A stretch of 64,000 nt of DNA from positions 1-64,000 of the forward strand of contig CAIKRR010000056.1 of the NCBI GenBank assembly GCA_903829815.1, read 5' to 3'. The position numbers and the translations under genes were made by a program. The notes below the pieces were generated by a model, which saw nothing but the letters and a program-made list of their open reading frames with translations, had not been told where the DNA came from and ran no database searches. This DNA comes from an uncultured Pseudomonadota bacterium (GTDB lineage: Bacteria > Pseudomonadota > Gammaproteobacteria > Burkholderiales > SG8-39). Positions 1 to 9,483 of this stretch are shown one piece after another (within the stretch, counting starts at the first letter, position 1; each line of letters begins with the position of its first letter).

Positions 1-496
1 CGCGCTGGCGCATGCCGCCAGAGAGTTGAAACGGATATTCATCGACGCGCCGCGCCGGTTCGGCGATGCCGACCGAATGCAGCAACTCGGTCACCTGCGC
101 GCGCACGTCCGCGCTTGCACTGGCGCGGCCATGACGAAGCAATACCTCGCCGATCTGATCGCCGATGGTCAGCACCGGATTCAGACTCGTGCCGGGTTCC
201 TGGAAGATCATGGCCATGCGCTTGCCGCGCACCTCGCGCATCGCGGTTTCGGGCAGCGCGAGCAAATCGACGCCGTCAAGGAGTACCCGCCCTGTCGTGG
301 CCTGCGCTGCATCGGGCAGCAGGCGCATGAGGGAAAGCGCCGTCATGCTCTTGCCGCACCCCGACTCACCGACCAGCGCGAACGTCTCGCCCCGCTGCAC
401 ATCGAAACCGAGCCCGTCGATGACCGGCACCGACGTGCCCAAACCCTGTTCGACCACGACCGTGAGGCCATCGACATGCAGCAGTGGTGCGTTCAT
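1..496 (-). CDS. Peptide-type ABC transporter ATP-binding protein (partial, C-terminus outside window)
   Basis: The reading frame opens with ATG at 496-494 and runs off the window start, so only about 165 N-terminal residues are visible. They form the first half of an ABC ATPase: a Walker A box GESGCGKS at residues 43-50, a Q-loop (IFQEPGTSLNP), and the signature LSGGMRQR at the very edge. The wording is that of the Opp/Dpp/Yej dipeptide and oligopeptide importer family. It would hydrolyse ATP in the cytoplasm to drive the two permeases encoded just upstream. Its ATG overlaps the TGA of the upstream permease gene by 4 bp, which implies translational coupling. Whether it continues as a single or a double (YejF-like) ATPase cannot be seen. 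Confidence 0.92.
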   Translation of the reverse strand, partial: MNAPLLHVDGLTVVVEQGLGTSVPVIDGLGFDVQRGETFALVGESGCGKSMTALSLMRLLPDAAQATTGRVLLDGVDLLALPETAMREVRGKRMAMIFQEPGTSLNPVLTIGDQIGEVLLRHGRASASADVRAQVTELLHSVGIAEPARRVDEYPFQLSGGMRQR

Positions 497-1953
497 CGGG
501 CACCTCCGAGGTGGGCAACGCGGGGATCGAAGGCATCGCGCACGGCATCGGCCAGAAGATTGGCCGCAAGCACCAGAACGAACATGAAACTGAAGGCCGC
601 AGCCAAGGACCACCAGACGGCAGGTTCGCGTGACAACTCGAGCCGTGCGGCGTTGATCATGCTGCCGAAACTGATCATCGAGGGATCAACCCCCACGCCG
701 ATGTACGACAGAACCGCCTCGGCCAGCACCAGGCCACTGAACTCCATGGCGAGCGTGATGATAACCAGATGCATGGCATTGCGAGCGATATGCCCGACCA
801 TGATGCCCCATGCCGACACGCCCAGCGCGCGCGCTGCCTGGACATACTCGAGTTCGCGCAATTTCAAGGATTCGGCGCGCAGCAAGCGCGCCAGACCGGT
901 CCACGAAGTGAGAGCGAGAATCAGACACAGAAAAAGCAGGCGCAGATCGGCTCGCTCGGCCGTGGTCTGGAAAAGGTCCGCATGACCGTCGATGAAGACC
1001 TGCATCAGCAGAACTGCCGCAGCAATCAGCAGCACCGAGGGAATCGAGTTGAGCGTGGTATAGACGAACTGCACCAGATCATCCACCCAGCCCTGCAAAT
1101 ACCCCGCCGCGATGCCCAGACCGAGTGCAAGCGGCAGCATCACCACAGTGGTCAGGGTGCCGATCACGAGCGCCGTCCGCACACTTTTCAAAGACAGGTA
1201 GAGCACGTCCTGCCCGACCTTGTCAGTACCGAGCACGTGATACTCCAGGGCCCAGCCCCCTGCCACGCCGACGACCATGCACAGTACGAGCGAGGCGGCA
1301 AGCGCAGATCGCCAACGCAATGTGCATTCATCGCGACGGATGGCTGAGAACCCGCCCTTGTCACGCTCGAGCCAGACTGCACCCAGTACGAGGACGATCC
1401 AGCCAAGCGTACCGACCAGCGCACCGACGGCGCCTCGCTCAATGAGATCAACCCCCTGCGTGCGCAGTCCGATGGGCTCGCTCAATCTCGCACCACCATG
1501 GGCCAGCCGGGGATACTCGCGCACCGTACTGCCATCGGGGCGGTCGACCGACTCCTTCACATGCGCGTGGGTTGCAAGCGGCGCTGAATAGGTGCGCTCG
1601 CGCGAGGCGCGCAAGGGACTGAGGATATGGTCGAGCACGCTCAGCACTTCAACCGAGTAGGCAGCAGTGGCCTTGGAGGCGTTGGCCGCATTGCCGTTGG
1701 CCGCATTGGCGTTGGCCACCGCGTCGCTGGGCACTGCACGGCCCAGTTGCGGCCGGTAATGCAGCGAGTCGAGCAGACCGACGACCACAAAGAACAGCAG
1801 CATCGGCAGACAGACCATCGCGACACGACTTTGTCCGACCCGCCGCCAGGGCACAGCAAGGTGCTCACGCCGACGAACCTGCACCGTCAGCAGCAGCGCT
1901 GCCAGCACCAGGCCCCAGAGCAGGATGTCCGACCACAGGAGGACCACTTTCAT
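493..1953 (-). CDS. Peptide-type ABC transporter permease (OppC/YejE-like), 486 aa
   Basis: This is an inner-membrane permease of the binding-protein-dependent type (BPD_transp_1). The C-terminal half carries the usual transmembrane helices and the EAA loop (EYVQAARALGVSAWGIMVGH). At 486 residues it is clearly longer than the roughly 300-340 of OppC or YejE. The extra length comes from an N-terminal pair of helices (about 1-25 and 45-62) plus a periplasmic stretch. That stretch includes a low-complexity Asn/Ala segment at residues 79-92 encoded by a 15-bp tandem repeat. The start overlaps the stop of the upstream permease by 4 bp (1950-1953) and the stop overlaps the ATPase start. It should form the membrane channel with the 1950-2927 product. 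Confidence 0.9.
   Translation of the reverse strand: MKVVLLWSDILLWGLVLAALLLTVQVRRREHLAVPWRRVGQSRVAMVCLPMLLFFVVVGLLDSLHYRPQLGRAVPSDAVANANAANGNAANASKATAAYSVEVLSVLDHILSPLRASRERTYSAPLATHAHVKESVDRPDGSTVREYPRLAHGGARLSEPIGLRTQGVDLIERGAVGALVGTLGWIVLVLGAVWLERDKGGFSAIRRDECTLRWRSALAASLVLCMVVGVAGGWALEYHVLGTDKVGQDVLYLSLKSVRTALVIGTLTTVVMLPLALGLGIAAGYLQGWVDDLVQFVYTTLNSIPSVLLIAAAVLLMQVFIDGHADLFQTTAERADLRLLFLCLILALTSWTGLARLLRAESLKLRELEYVQAARALGVSAWGIMVGHIARNAMHLVIITLAMEFSGLVLAEAVLSYIGVGVDPSMISFGSMINAARLELSREPAVWWSLAAAFSFMFVLVLAANLLADAVRDAFDPRVAHLGGAR
1681..1717. repeat. 15-bp tandem repeat, about 2.5 copies, inside the permease gene
   Basis: Two 15-bp units at 1681-1695 and 1696-1710 differ at one base, and a partial third copy follows. 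On the minus strand they encode the Asn/Ala-rich loop of the OppC-like permease. This is an in-frame repeat that could vary in copy number without breaking the gene. Confidence 0.75.
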
Positions 1954-2927
1954 TCGAAGCGCACCCTGGGATCGACCAGCGTGTACGAGATGTCGGTCAG
2001 CACCAGACCGACGATGTAGAGCACGGAACCCAGATAGACCATGGAGCGTACGACCGAGAAGTCCTGCGACTGGATGGCATCGATCGTGTAACTGCCCAAG
2101 CCTGGAATGCCGAAAAAAGATTCGGCAATCAGGCTACCCATGAATAACGTGGGAATCACCGCCACCACACCCGTAAGGATGGGAATCAGCGCGTTACGCA
2201 GCACATGACGAAACATCACGGTCATTTCGGCAAGCCCCTTGGCACGTGCGGTGCGCACGTAATCCCGGCCCATTTCCTCCAGGAAGAGCGTTCTGTAGAA
2301 CCGTGTGCCGCTGCCGATGCCCGCCCCTACCCCGACCAGTATCGGCAAGGCCAGAAAGCGCAGGGCATCCCAGCCACCACTGAAACCCGAGATCGGCACC
2401 AGCGCAAACGCCTTGCTCACCAGGTACTGACCGCTGATGATGTAGAACAGGCTCGAGATCGACATGAGCGCGATGCACACCACCACGCCCCAGAGGTCGA
2501 GCACGCTCGCCCGGAACAGCGCCATGGCGAGCGCAAAGGTCACGTTGAGGGCAAGACCGACGAAGAACACCGGCACTGCCAGCGCCAGGCTTGGCCCGGC
2601 GCGATCCAGGATTTCACCGCGGATGCTGCGTCCATCGACATCGTTGCCGAACTCGAAGAGAAACAGCCGCACCGACTTCTCGAAGAAGATGGTGCTGGTC
2701 AGCCGCTCGATGCCGGAGGCGTCCGGGTTGTACCAGCGCGGCTTGTCGTAGCCCTTTTCCTGCTTCCAGCGCTCGATCGCCTCGGGCGTGACCCGCTTGC
2801 TGCCCAGTTGCATCCGCGCCATGTCATCGGGGCTGTTCACCACAAAAAAAAGCGCAAAGGTGAGCAGGTTCACGGCCAGCAGGATGACCAGCGCATACCC
2901 CAGCCGTCGGAGCAGGTAGCCGGTCAT
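1950..2927 (-). CDS. Peptide-type ABC transporter permease (OppB/YejB-like), 325 aa
   Basis: The chosen start (ATG 2927-2925, MTGYLLRRLGYALVILL) gives the classic OppB N-terminus: a short cytoplasmic tail and a first transmembrane helix. It also overlaps the TGA of the binding-protein gene by 4 bp. The frame stays open further upstream, but that part is proline- and arginine-rich and lies antisense to nothing conserved. A periplasmic region with SPDDMARMQLGSKRVTPEAI follows helix 1, as in YejB/DppB proteins. The EAA loop is RDYVRTARAKGLAEMTVMFR. The gene lies between the binding-protein gene and the second permease in one minus-strand operon, and the product should be half of the import channel. 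Confidence 0.92.
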   Translation of the reverse strand: MTGYLLRRLGYALVILLAVNLLTFALFFVVNSPDDMARMQLGSKRVTPEAIERWKQEKGYDKPRWYNPDASGIERLTSTIFFEKSVRLFLFEFGNDVDGRSIRGEILDRAGPSLALAVPVFFVGLALNVTFALAMALFRASVLDLWGVVVCIALMSISSLFYIISGQYLVSKAFALVPISGFSGGWDALRFLALPILVGVGAGIGSGTRFYRTLFLEEMGRDYVRTARAKGLAEMTVMFRHVLRNALIPILTGVVAVIPTLFMGSLIAESFFGIPGLGSYTIDAIQSQDFSVVRSMVYLGSVLYIVGLVLTDISYTLVDPRVRFE

Positions 2928-5239
2928 GCGCCTCCCCCGCCGGCATCGCGCCTGGCCAGTATCTCGCCATCGGTTCGACCGACTCGGCGCTCGCGCCGCC
3001 GCCAGGCGCGACGCGCAAGCAGCAGCGACCCCAGCACGGCGATCGACAGCGCAACCAGGGGCCAGCGTACCGGCTGATTCCAATCCGACCGTCGTTCATC
3101 ACGCCGGCCCGCATCGACGCGCAGGTATTTCAGCCCGTTCTGCCCCATCTTGCTGGGTTTGAGGTTATGTACCCAGGCGTGCACCAGGCTGTAATCCTTG
3201 GGATGGAAACCCCATATCCATGGTGCATCGTCCTGCAGCAGATGCACCATGTCGGTGATGACTGCCTGACGCTCGGGCCCGTTGGCCATCGCCTGCATGC
3301 GCTTGAACAAGGCATCGTAGCCTGTGTTGCGGTAATTGGCGGCATTCTCGCCCCCGCCTTGCGCCCGCGATTGTGGACCGTAGAGCAGGAACATGAAGTT
3401 TTCCGGATCGGGGTAATCGGCGTTCCAGCCCAGGAAGAACAGTTGCGTGCGCCCCTGCCGAATCTTCTCCTGAAAGCGATTCCAGTCGGTCAGTCGCACC
3501 TCGAGCTGGATGTCGAGCTTGGCGAACTGGCGTCGGTACCAGTCCAGTACCGACTTCGACTCAGGCCCGCGGCTGACCGTATCGAGGTAGAGGACGAGCG
3601 GTGCGCCCGTCTTTGCATCACGTCCATCGGGGTACCCCGCCTCGGCCAGCAGCCGCCGCGCTGTCTCGATCGGCTTTCTCCGGGGCTTGCCATCGACCCA
3701 GTCATAGACGGTTCGATTGAGCCCAGCCTCACCCTCGGTGAAACCGAAGATACCTGGCGGCAGCGGCCCCATGCCGGCGATGCCTCGCCCATTGGCAAAG
3801 ATCGAGATGTACTCCTCCCAGTCAACGGCAATCGACAGCGCCTGGCGCAACCGGCGCGCAGCGTCTGCCTGGCCACCCACCACCGGATCGAGAAAATTGA
3901 AGGCCAGGTAGAACGTACTGGTCGCCACCGAGGTCTGCAGCCTGATTCCCTTTGCGCGCATCTCGTCGGTGAGGCTCGCCTGACCCTCGAACCCGACACT
4001 CACCGCCTGATCGAAGGTATCGGAAGCGATACCCGAGCGATCGTAGTAACCCTGCAAAAACTTGTTCCACAGAGGTATCGACTCCTTCTCGCGAGAGAAC
4101 ACCACCCGGTCGATGAAGGGAATGGGCTTGCCGGCATCGGCCAGCAGACCGGCGGCCTCATCACCGGGGGCCCCCTCCGCGGGGTAGGTTTCACCATGAA
4201 AATTCGGATTGCGTTGCAGGACCATGCGCGAATTCGGATTGTTCACCGCCAGCATGTAGGGCCCCGAGCCCACCGGATACCAGTCGAGCGTGAGATTGCG
4301 TCCGTCGTTCATGCCGCGCTGGGCATAGAAGCGCTCGGCCTCGACCGCCATCGGCGCAAAGAAGGGCATTGCAAGCCAGTAGACGAATTGCGGATAGACG
4401 CCGCGTACCCGGATCCGGTAGGTGTACCGATCGACCAGTGTCACCCCGGGCAGCGCGTACTCACGCAGATCGACCCAGGGGTAACCCGGATCGGCCTTGC
4501 CATGCGCCGCCTGGTACTCGGCAACCTTGCGGGCGTAATCGGTGGCCAGCCTCTCGCCCAGCGTGTCGAGCCCCTCGATGTAATGGGCAATGTGACCAAA
4601 GATCGGCGAAGTGAGTCGCGGATGGGCGAGTCGGCGAATCTGGTAGATGTAGTCCTCGGCGGTCACCTCACGGGTGCCGGTAGCCTCAAAGTCGGCCAGG
4701 GTGCGATGCTGGCGCACCACCGCCGGGCTCAGATCGAGAAATCGAGTCTGTCCGGCGGCATCGGTGGCAAAGGCCGGGTGGGGTGAAAAGCGCATGCCTG
4801 GGCGGATATGAATCTCGTACTCGCTCCAGGCCACATCTTGCTGCGGCGCCCCTTGCGGCAAGGCTTGCCCTCGGGCATCGAAATAGCGCACCTGCGGCAT
4901 CTGCGCAGCACCATTGGGCACAAGCTCGTAGGGCCGCTTCAGGTAGTGATACTGCAGCGGTGGCAGATAGATCTGCTGGATGAAAGCCCACTCGTCTTCG
5001 GTGTAGGCACGGGCCGGGTCGAGCGTCTTCGGACGATCGACAAAGGAGCTGTAGAGAATGTTCGTGCCACGCTCGTTGGCCGGATACGGGTCGTTCCAGA
5101 GTCCATCGCACCCGGTGAGCAACAGGCAGGCAAACGCGACGCTCAGCAGCCGCCAGGCAGTGAACAGACGCGCACCCGCACCGGCGCGGCAACGCCGGCC
5201 GCGACGTGAGTGGATGCTGAGGGGTTGCAAAGTCGACAT
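2924..5239 (-). CDS. Peptide-type ABC transporter substrate-binding lipoprotein (SBP_bac_5), 771 aa
   Basis: This is the extracytoplasmic solute-binding protein for the adjacent permeases, family 5 (OppA/YejA). Starting at ATG 5239 gives a basic N-terminus, a hydrophobic stretch and a lipobox LLTGC with Cys44, so the product should be a lipoprotein. A longer open frame to 5665 crosses the fabI promoter and start, and I reject it. Family signatures include ILYSSFVDRPKTLDPARAYT near the mature N-terminus and TFYLAFNFLDPVVGG in the middle. At the C-terminus there is a further hydrophobic helix (WPLVALSIAVLGSLLLA) followed by an arginine-rich tail. The protein may therefore be anchored at both ends. 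The natural substrate is not evident. Confidence 0.9.
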   Translation of the reverse strand: MSTLQPLSIHSRRGRRCRAGAGARLFTAWRLLSVAFACLLLTGCDGLWNDPYPANERGTNILYSSFVDRPKTLDPARAYTEDEWAFIQQIYLPPLQYHYLKRPYELVPNGAAQMPQVRYFDARGQALPQGAPQQDVAWSEYEIHIRPGMRFSPHPAFATDAAGQTRFLDLSPAVVRQHRTLADFEATGTREVTAEDYIYQIRRLAHPRLTSPIFGHIAHYIEGLDTLGERLATDYARKVAEYQAAHGKADPGYPWVDLREYALPGVTLVDRYTYRIRVRGVYPQFVYWLAMPFFAPMAVEAERFYAQRGMNDGRNLTLDWYPVGSGPYMLAVNNPNSRMVLQRNPNFHGETYPAEGAPGDEAAGLLADAGKPIPFIDRVVFSREKESIPLWNKFLQGYYDRSGIASDTFDQAVSVGFEGQASLTDEMRAKGIRLQTSVATSTFYLAFNFLDPVVGGQADAARRLRQALSIAVDWEEYISIFANGRGIAGMGPLPPGIFGFTEGEAGLNRTVYDWVDGKPRRKPIETARRLLAEAGYPDGRDAKTGAPLVLYLDTVSRGPESKSVLDWYRRQFAKLDIQLEVRLTDWNRFQEKIRQGRTQLFFLGWNADYPDPENFMFLLYGPQSRAQGGGENAANYRNTGYDALFKRMQAMANGPERQAVITDMVHLLQDDAPWIWGFHPKDYSLVHAWVHNLKPSKMGQNGLKYLRVDAGRRDERRSDWNQPVRWPLVALSIAVLGSLLLARRAWRRRERRVGRTDGEILARRDAGGGGA

Positions 5240-5361
5240 GATGGCGAGTGTAGCCCAAGGCTTGTGCAGGGCCTTGCCTGTACGTCGACCCCGCACGCGC
5301 CTGGAGGCGCACTGGCAGCGCTCGCGCAGTGGCGAGTCGCGCGCATCAGGCCGTGGCTCTC

Positions 5362-5367
5362 TATAAT
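5362..5367 (+). promoter_or_regulatory. Candidate -10 box for fabI
   Basis: A perfect TATAAT lies 28 bp before the fabI ATG in the divergent gap between the ABC operon and fabI. No convincing -35 box stands 16-18 bp upstream, so the call rests on the -10 match and position. Confidence 0.5.
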
Positions 5368-5395
5368 CGCGACTTCTCAAAGCGGATGACACACC

Positions 5396-6193
5396 ATGGG
5401 ATTCCTGGACGGCAAACGGATTCTGGTCACCGGTCTCCTCAGCAATCGATCGATCTCCTACGGGATAGCGCGGGCCTGCCGGCGCGAGGGCGCACAGATT
5501 GCACTGACCTACCAGCACCCGGACTTCGAGGCACGCATCAAGGGCCTGGCCGAAGAACTCGGTGCCGAAGCCTGCTTTCAATGCGATGTGGCGAGCGACG
5601 AGGACATTGCGCGCGCCTTCGCACAGATCGCTCAGCACTGGGACGGCCTTGACGGGCTGGTACACGCCATTGCCTTCGCCCCGCGCGAGGCCATTGCAGG
5701 CGACTTCCTCTCGGGCGTGTCACGCGAAGCGTTCCGCATCGCTCACGACGTCAGTTCCTACAGTTTCGCGGCGCTCGCCAAGGCGGCACAACCCTTGATG
5801 CAGGGCCGAAACGGTGCCCTGCTGACCCTGAGCTACCTGGGTGCCGAACGTGTCGTTCCAAACTACAACACGATGGGCCTCGCCAAGGCGAGTCTCGAGG
5901 CCGCGGTTCGCTACATGGCGGCAAGCCTCGGGCCGCAGGGCATCCGGGTGAACGCCGTGTCGGCTGGCCCGATCCGCACGCTGGCTGCCAGCGGCATCGG
6001 CGGCTTTCGCAAGATTCTCAAGTTTGTCGAAGAGAATGCGCCGCTGCGCCGCAACGTCACCATCGACGACGTCGGTAACGTGTCAGCGTTTCTTCTGTCG
6101 GACCTCGCCGCGGCGGTGACCGGTGAAATCACCTATGTCGACTGCGGCTTTCGCAACGTGATGGGGGGCATCGACCCCGCCGCCACCGAGTAA
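5396..6193 (+). CDS. fabI: Enoyl-[acyl-carrier-protein] reductase (NADH) FabI, 265 aa
   Basis: FabI reduces trans-2-enoyl-ACP in the last step of each fatty-acid elongation cycle in the cytoplasm. The sequence begins [20 protein letters not shown], with the FabI nucleotide-binding pattern [14 protein letters not shown]. The catalytic residues are present as Tyr147 and as Tyr157 with Lys164 (YNTMGLAK), one position shifted from the Escherichia coli numbering. Length (265) matches the family. It is transcribed divergently from the peptide ABC operon and convergently with ppiD, whose stop is 9 bp away. Confidence 0.97.
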   Translation: MGFLDGKRILVTGLLSNRSISYGIARACRREGAQIALTYQHPDFEARIKGLAEELGAEACFQCDVASDEDIARAFAQIAQHWDGLDGLVHAIAFAPREAIAGDFLSGVSREAFRIAHDVSSYSFAALAKAAQPLMQGRNGALLTLSYLGAERVVPNYNTMGLAKASLEAAVRYMAASLGPQGIRVNAVSAGPIRTLAASGIGGFRKILKFVEENAPLRRNVTIDDVGNVSAFLLSDLAAAVTGEITYVDCGFRNVMGGIDPAATE

Positions 6194-6202
6194 GCGCGCA
6201 CC

Positions 6203-8098
6203 TTACCTGCGAGCGACGTTCTCGGCGTTGACAACGACCTTGGCCCGAGCACGCAGACCATCGACAAAGACGCGCAAATCATCCTGCCCCAGCGCGCGCC
6301 GCATCGACTCGACCGATTGCGTCAGTTGCTCGGGCGCAGGCACGGCACCCGGGCTCACCTTTTCGATACGGTAGACCACATAGCCGTCGAGGTCGTCGGC
6401 CGCCGCGTAGGCAGGCAGCCGGCTGCCATCCGCTGAGAACACGGCACGCATCACTTCGGCGGGTGTCGAACCGGCCTTGTCACGTTGCAGCGTCTGCGTA
6501 CTCGTCCAGGTGAGCGTCGACGCAGTCCTGGCGTCGGTACCCGTCTTGAGTGCTGCGAGGACGGCAGCACCCGCCTCGTGCGCCAGTCGGGCCGCTTCAC
6601 GTTGAGTCAACCGGGCCACGATCTCGGCTCGCACGCTCTCGAAGGACGGCTGCTCGGCCGCTCTCACCTCGGCCAGACGCGCCACGACGATATTGCCCGG
6701 TGTCGCCTCGATCGCTTCGGTGGCACGCCGGGTCTTCATCGAATCGTCGCCAAAGAGCACGTCGAGCACCTTGGGCGAGGCGATCGCTCCAAGCTTGGGG
6801 TCAGCCTGTCGGGTGATCCAGTCGGTGGTGATGACCGCGAGCCCGAACTTCTCGACAAAGGGCGCCAGAGTGTCGTTCTGCTGATCGGCAAGATTCTGCA
6901 ATTCCTCGACCACCTTGGCGTAGCGCGCACCTGCGCGCTGTCGACGCAGATCCGATTCCATCGAGGCCTTCATGTCGGCAAATGGACGCGCCCCTTCCGG
7001 TGCGGTGATGAGAATGTGACTGGCCTGACGCTCTTCGCCGGAAGCCCCGGCCTTGGTGCCAGTGACCTTGATGATGTGAAAACCGAAGCCTGTCTCGACA
7101 AGTCCCGAGATCTGACCGGGCTTGAGTTTGAAGGCGGCATCCTCGAAGGGCTTGACCATCGAGCCGCGCGCAAAATAGCCCAGATCGCCCCCTCTGGCCG
7201 CCGACCCCGGATCGTTCGAGTGGGTCTTGGCCGACTCCTCGAAGTGCTCCGGGTGGGCACGCAGATCGGCAAGAATGTCATCAGCCTTGCGCCGTGCAGC
7301 GTCACGCTGGGCGAGTGCTGCGGCGAATCGCTCGTCGTAGACCTTGCGGACCTCGGCAGGATCAATCTTTTCCTGATCCATCAGGGTCTGCTGAGTGAGC
7401 AGGACATACTCGACGCGTCCACGCGCCGGCACCTCGAAAGCCTTGGTGTTTTCCTTGTAGTAGACGCTGAGCGCCTCGTCGGTGAGGCTCACCTTGCCGG
7501 CATAAGCCTTGGGAGCAAAGACGCTGCGACTCACCACGCGTTGCTCGGTGGCACGCGACAGCGCCTGCTCGGCCAACGCCTTGGAGGCAATGGCCGAATC
7601 CGAAATGCCACCCACCAGCCGTTTCACCGTGAGTTCCTGACGCAGCCCTTCCTGGAACTGCACCGGCGCGTAGTTCTGCGCCCTGAGCACTTCACTGTAA
7701 CGTTTGGTCGAAAAAGCGCCGTTCTCCTGGAACGCAGGCACCGATGCAATGGCCTGCTGGAGGGTCTGATCGCTGGCGGTAAGGTTCGACTTGAGGCTGA
7801 ACTGCAGCGCGATACGCTGATTGATCAAACCATCGAGCACGTTCTGTCGAAACGCTGGCGTATCCCAGACCGACGCATCGAAGTTACCACCGAGCATCTG
7901 CCTGAAACTGTCCAGTTGCTGCTGCGATGCACGATTGAACTCGCCCATGCTGATCGTGCTGCCATCGACGGTTGCAGCCTCATCGGCGCTGCTGAACATG
8001 CGCTGGTAGGACTCGACGCCGAACAGGGCAAACGGTATGGCGATCAGCACCAGCAGCACCTGCATGATGCGCTTGTTGTTGCGTACCCAATCGAACAT
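6203..8098 (-). CDS. ppiD: Periplasmic folding chaperone / peptidyl-prolyl isomerase PpiD-type, 631 aa, parvulin domain apparently permuted
   Basis: This is an inner-membrane-anchored SurA/PpiD-type chaperone. The start at 8098 ([13 protein letters not shown]) is the family N-terminus; the longer frame adds 24 unconserved residues. A single transmembrane helix (about 12-28) is followed by a SurA_N-like helical region. The parvulin core at residues 266-346 has [27 protein letters not shown] and GFGFHIIKV. The strand normally found at the start of a parvulin domain (RQASHILI) instead appears after the core, at residues 358-365. In relatives I know, that segment lies ahead of the helix rich in Lys and Asp. 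This suggests a circular permutation (see findings). Downstream of tRNA-Asp; convergent with fabI. Confidence 0.92.
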   Translation of the reverse strand: MFDWVRNNKRIMQVLLVLIAIPFALFGVESYQRMFSSADEAATVDGSTISMGEFNRASQQQLDSFRQMLGGNFDASVWDTPAFRQNVLDGLINQRIALQFSLKSNLTASDQTLQQAIASVPAFQENGAFSTKRYSEVLRAQNYAPVQFQEGLRQELTVKRLVGGISDSAIASKALAEQALSRATEQRVVSRSVFAPKAYAGKVSLTDEALSVYYKENTKAFEVPARGRVEYVLLTQQTLMDQEKIDPAEVRKVYDERFAAALAQRDAARRKADDILADLRAHPEHFEESAKTHSNDPGSAARGGDLGYFARGSMVKPFEDAAFKLKPGQISGLVETGFGFHIIKVTGTKAGASGEERQASHILITAPEGARPFADMKASMESDLRRQRAGARYAKVVEELQNLADQQNDTLAPFVEKFGLAVITTDWITRQADPKLGAIASPKVLDVLFGDDSMKTRRATEAIEATPGNIVVARLAEVRAAEQPSFESVRAEIVARLTQREAARLAHEAGAAVLAALKTGTDARTASTLTWTSTQTLQRDKAGSTPAEVMRAVFSADGSRLPAYAAADDLDGYVVYRIEKVSPGAVPAPEQLTQSVESMRRALGQDDLRVFVDGLRARAKVVVNAENVARR

Positions 8099-8156
8099 TG
8101 CGACTCCCGCAGTCGGGGCTGGTATCCCCGGATCAACAAGGCATGAAAAAAAGCAT

Positions 8157-8190
8157 AAAAAAAGAGGCACACCTCACGGTAGGCCTCTTT
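8157..8190 (-). terminator. Rho-independent terminator after tRNA-Asp
   Basis: Read on the minus strand, an 8-bp stem (AAAGAGGC pairing with GCCTCTTT) with a roughly 14-nt loop ends in a run of seven T. It lies 45 bp downstream of tRNA-Asp and 59 bp before ppiD, so it should separate the tRNA from ppiD. Confidence 0.8.
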
Positions 8191-8234
8191 CGGTTGCCGA
8201 CGCAGTGATCGGCGAGACGATCATGTCTGCATGT

Positions 8235-8311
8235 TGGCGGAGTGGACGGGACTCGAACCCGCGACCCCCGGCGTGACAGGCCGGTATTCTAACCAACTGA
8301 ACTACCACTCC
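8235..8311 (-). tRNA. tRNA-Asp (anticodon GTC)
   Basis: This is a 77-nt cloverleaf on the minus strand. The acceptor stem GGAGTGG pairs with CCACTCC, the anticodon loop is CTGTCAC with GTC, and the T loop is TTCGAGTC. The 3' CCA is encoded. In many Burkholderiales this tRNA lies next to tRNA-Val between hupB and ppiD. Here the two are about 5.2 kb apart. Confidence 0.96.
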
Positions 8312-8476
8312 CTGCTGCTCTGCTCGATGACTTCCGCACTGCTGGCTGTGATCACAACCGTGACAGCCTTGTGCCCTGCCTCACTCATCGAGCCTGTCAT
8401 TATAACGATATTCGCGACTTTGTGCAGCATCGAAGGCATTGAAATCGCCGCCCGGGGTCCTCGGGCCCTGCCGCGA

Positions 8477-9328
8477 TCAGAACTCGACCGCCTGACCCTC
8501 GCTCGGCGCAACGATGCGCACCGCGCTCCCCTTCATCGCCGCCTGAAACTCGGCCAGCGTGCCCTTGGCGATCGGGTTCGAGTTGTAGTGGATCGGCATC
8601 ACCGCCGGCACATCGAGCCAGTTCTTGACCGCCCAGGCGGCGTCTTCCGGATCCATGGTGAAGTTGCCCCCGATCGGCATCAGAACGAGATTGGGCTTGT
8701 AGTGATCGGCAATGAACTTCATGTCACCGAACAGGCCCGTATCGCCCATGTGCCAGATGCGAAAGCCGTTCTCCATCTCGATGATGTAGCCCACGGCCTC
8801 GCCCGCCGGATGCGACTCCATCTTGCCGGTAGCCGGATTATTGAATACCAGCAAGGACGAGTGTTCGGCCTTCACCGCCGTGACCTTGATGCCAGGCAGC
8901 GGCGTCACGCTGCCAGACTTGTTGAACCGATGGGTCAGATTGGGTGGCAACATGCCCAGCGTATTCATCGGCGTGATCATGTCGGCCGGGCCATAGAGCA
9001 CCGTGCTGTTCAGCTTCGCAATCGCCGCCGCATCACCGATGTGATCGACGTGCGCATGGGTAACCAGCAGCAGTTCGACCTTTCCCAGCGCCGCCAGATC
9101 GGTCTTGTAGGGCGCAGGGGTCTTCGGACCGCCCGACAGCCACGGGTCGATCACGATGATGCGGCCGCCCGGCGACTTGATCCGGAAACTGGCCTGCCCG
9201 AGCCACAGCAGTTCAGTCTTGCCGGTGCCCGCAGGCATCGGCTGGGCAGAAACGGGGCTGGCGACGAGCAGTGCCATGGAAGCGGTGAGTGCCGTGATGA
9301 CGGCACCTGAGAATCCCAAAACGCGCAT
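8477..9328 (-). CDS. Exported metallo-beta-lactamase-fold hydrolase (UPF0173-like), 283 aa
   Basis: An N-terminal signal peptide (hydrophobic core about 8-24, cleavage near VSAQP) is followed by a metallo-beta-lactamase fold. The metal motif is THAHVDHIGD, with His91, His93, Asp95 and His96. Later ligands include the His in GEAVGYIIEMENGFRIWHMGD. The pattern matches the UPF0173/metal-dependent hydrolase (YtkL-like) group, here in an exported form. The real substrate is unknown; an ester or phosphodiester hydrolase is possible, given the two phosphatase genes in the same block. A purine-rich AGGAGA lies just ahead of the ATG. Confidence 0.85.
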   Translation of the reverse strand: MRVLGFSGAVITALTASMALLVASPVSAQPMPAGTGKTELLWLGQASFRIKSPGGRIIVIDPWLSGGPKTPAPYKTDLAALGKVELLLVTHAHVDHIGDAAAIAKLNSTVLYGPADMITPMNTLGMLPPNLTHRFNKSGSVTPLPGIKVTAVKAEHSSLLVFNNPATGKMESHPAGEAVGYIIEMENGFRIWHMGDTGLFGDMKFIADHYKPNLVLMPIGGNFTMDPEDAAWAVKNWLDVPAVMPIHYNSNPIAKGTLAEFQAAMKGSAVRIVAPSEGQAVEF

Positions 9329-9483
9329 ACGGTGTCTCCTCGCAAGGACGGGTCACCGATCAGGGTCGGCAACAGGGAATGGCAAACCCGATTATGCCTT
9401 TGATTGGATGACGACCGGCCAACGCGCAGACGCAATGCAGGCCCGCTGCGACGACAGGTCGCAACAGCCCCGAAACCCACCGA

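Noticed and set aside
5240-5665. N-terminal extension of the ABC binding-protein frame
   Set aside because: It crosses the fabI promoter and start and would add 142 residues ahead of a clear lipoprotein signal.
6485-8146. Plus-strand open frame of 553 codons opposite ppiD
   Set aside because: Antisense to ppiD; no known motif; Arg/His/Leu-biased text.
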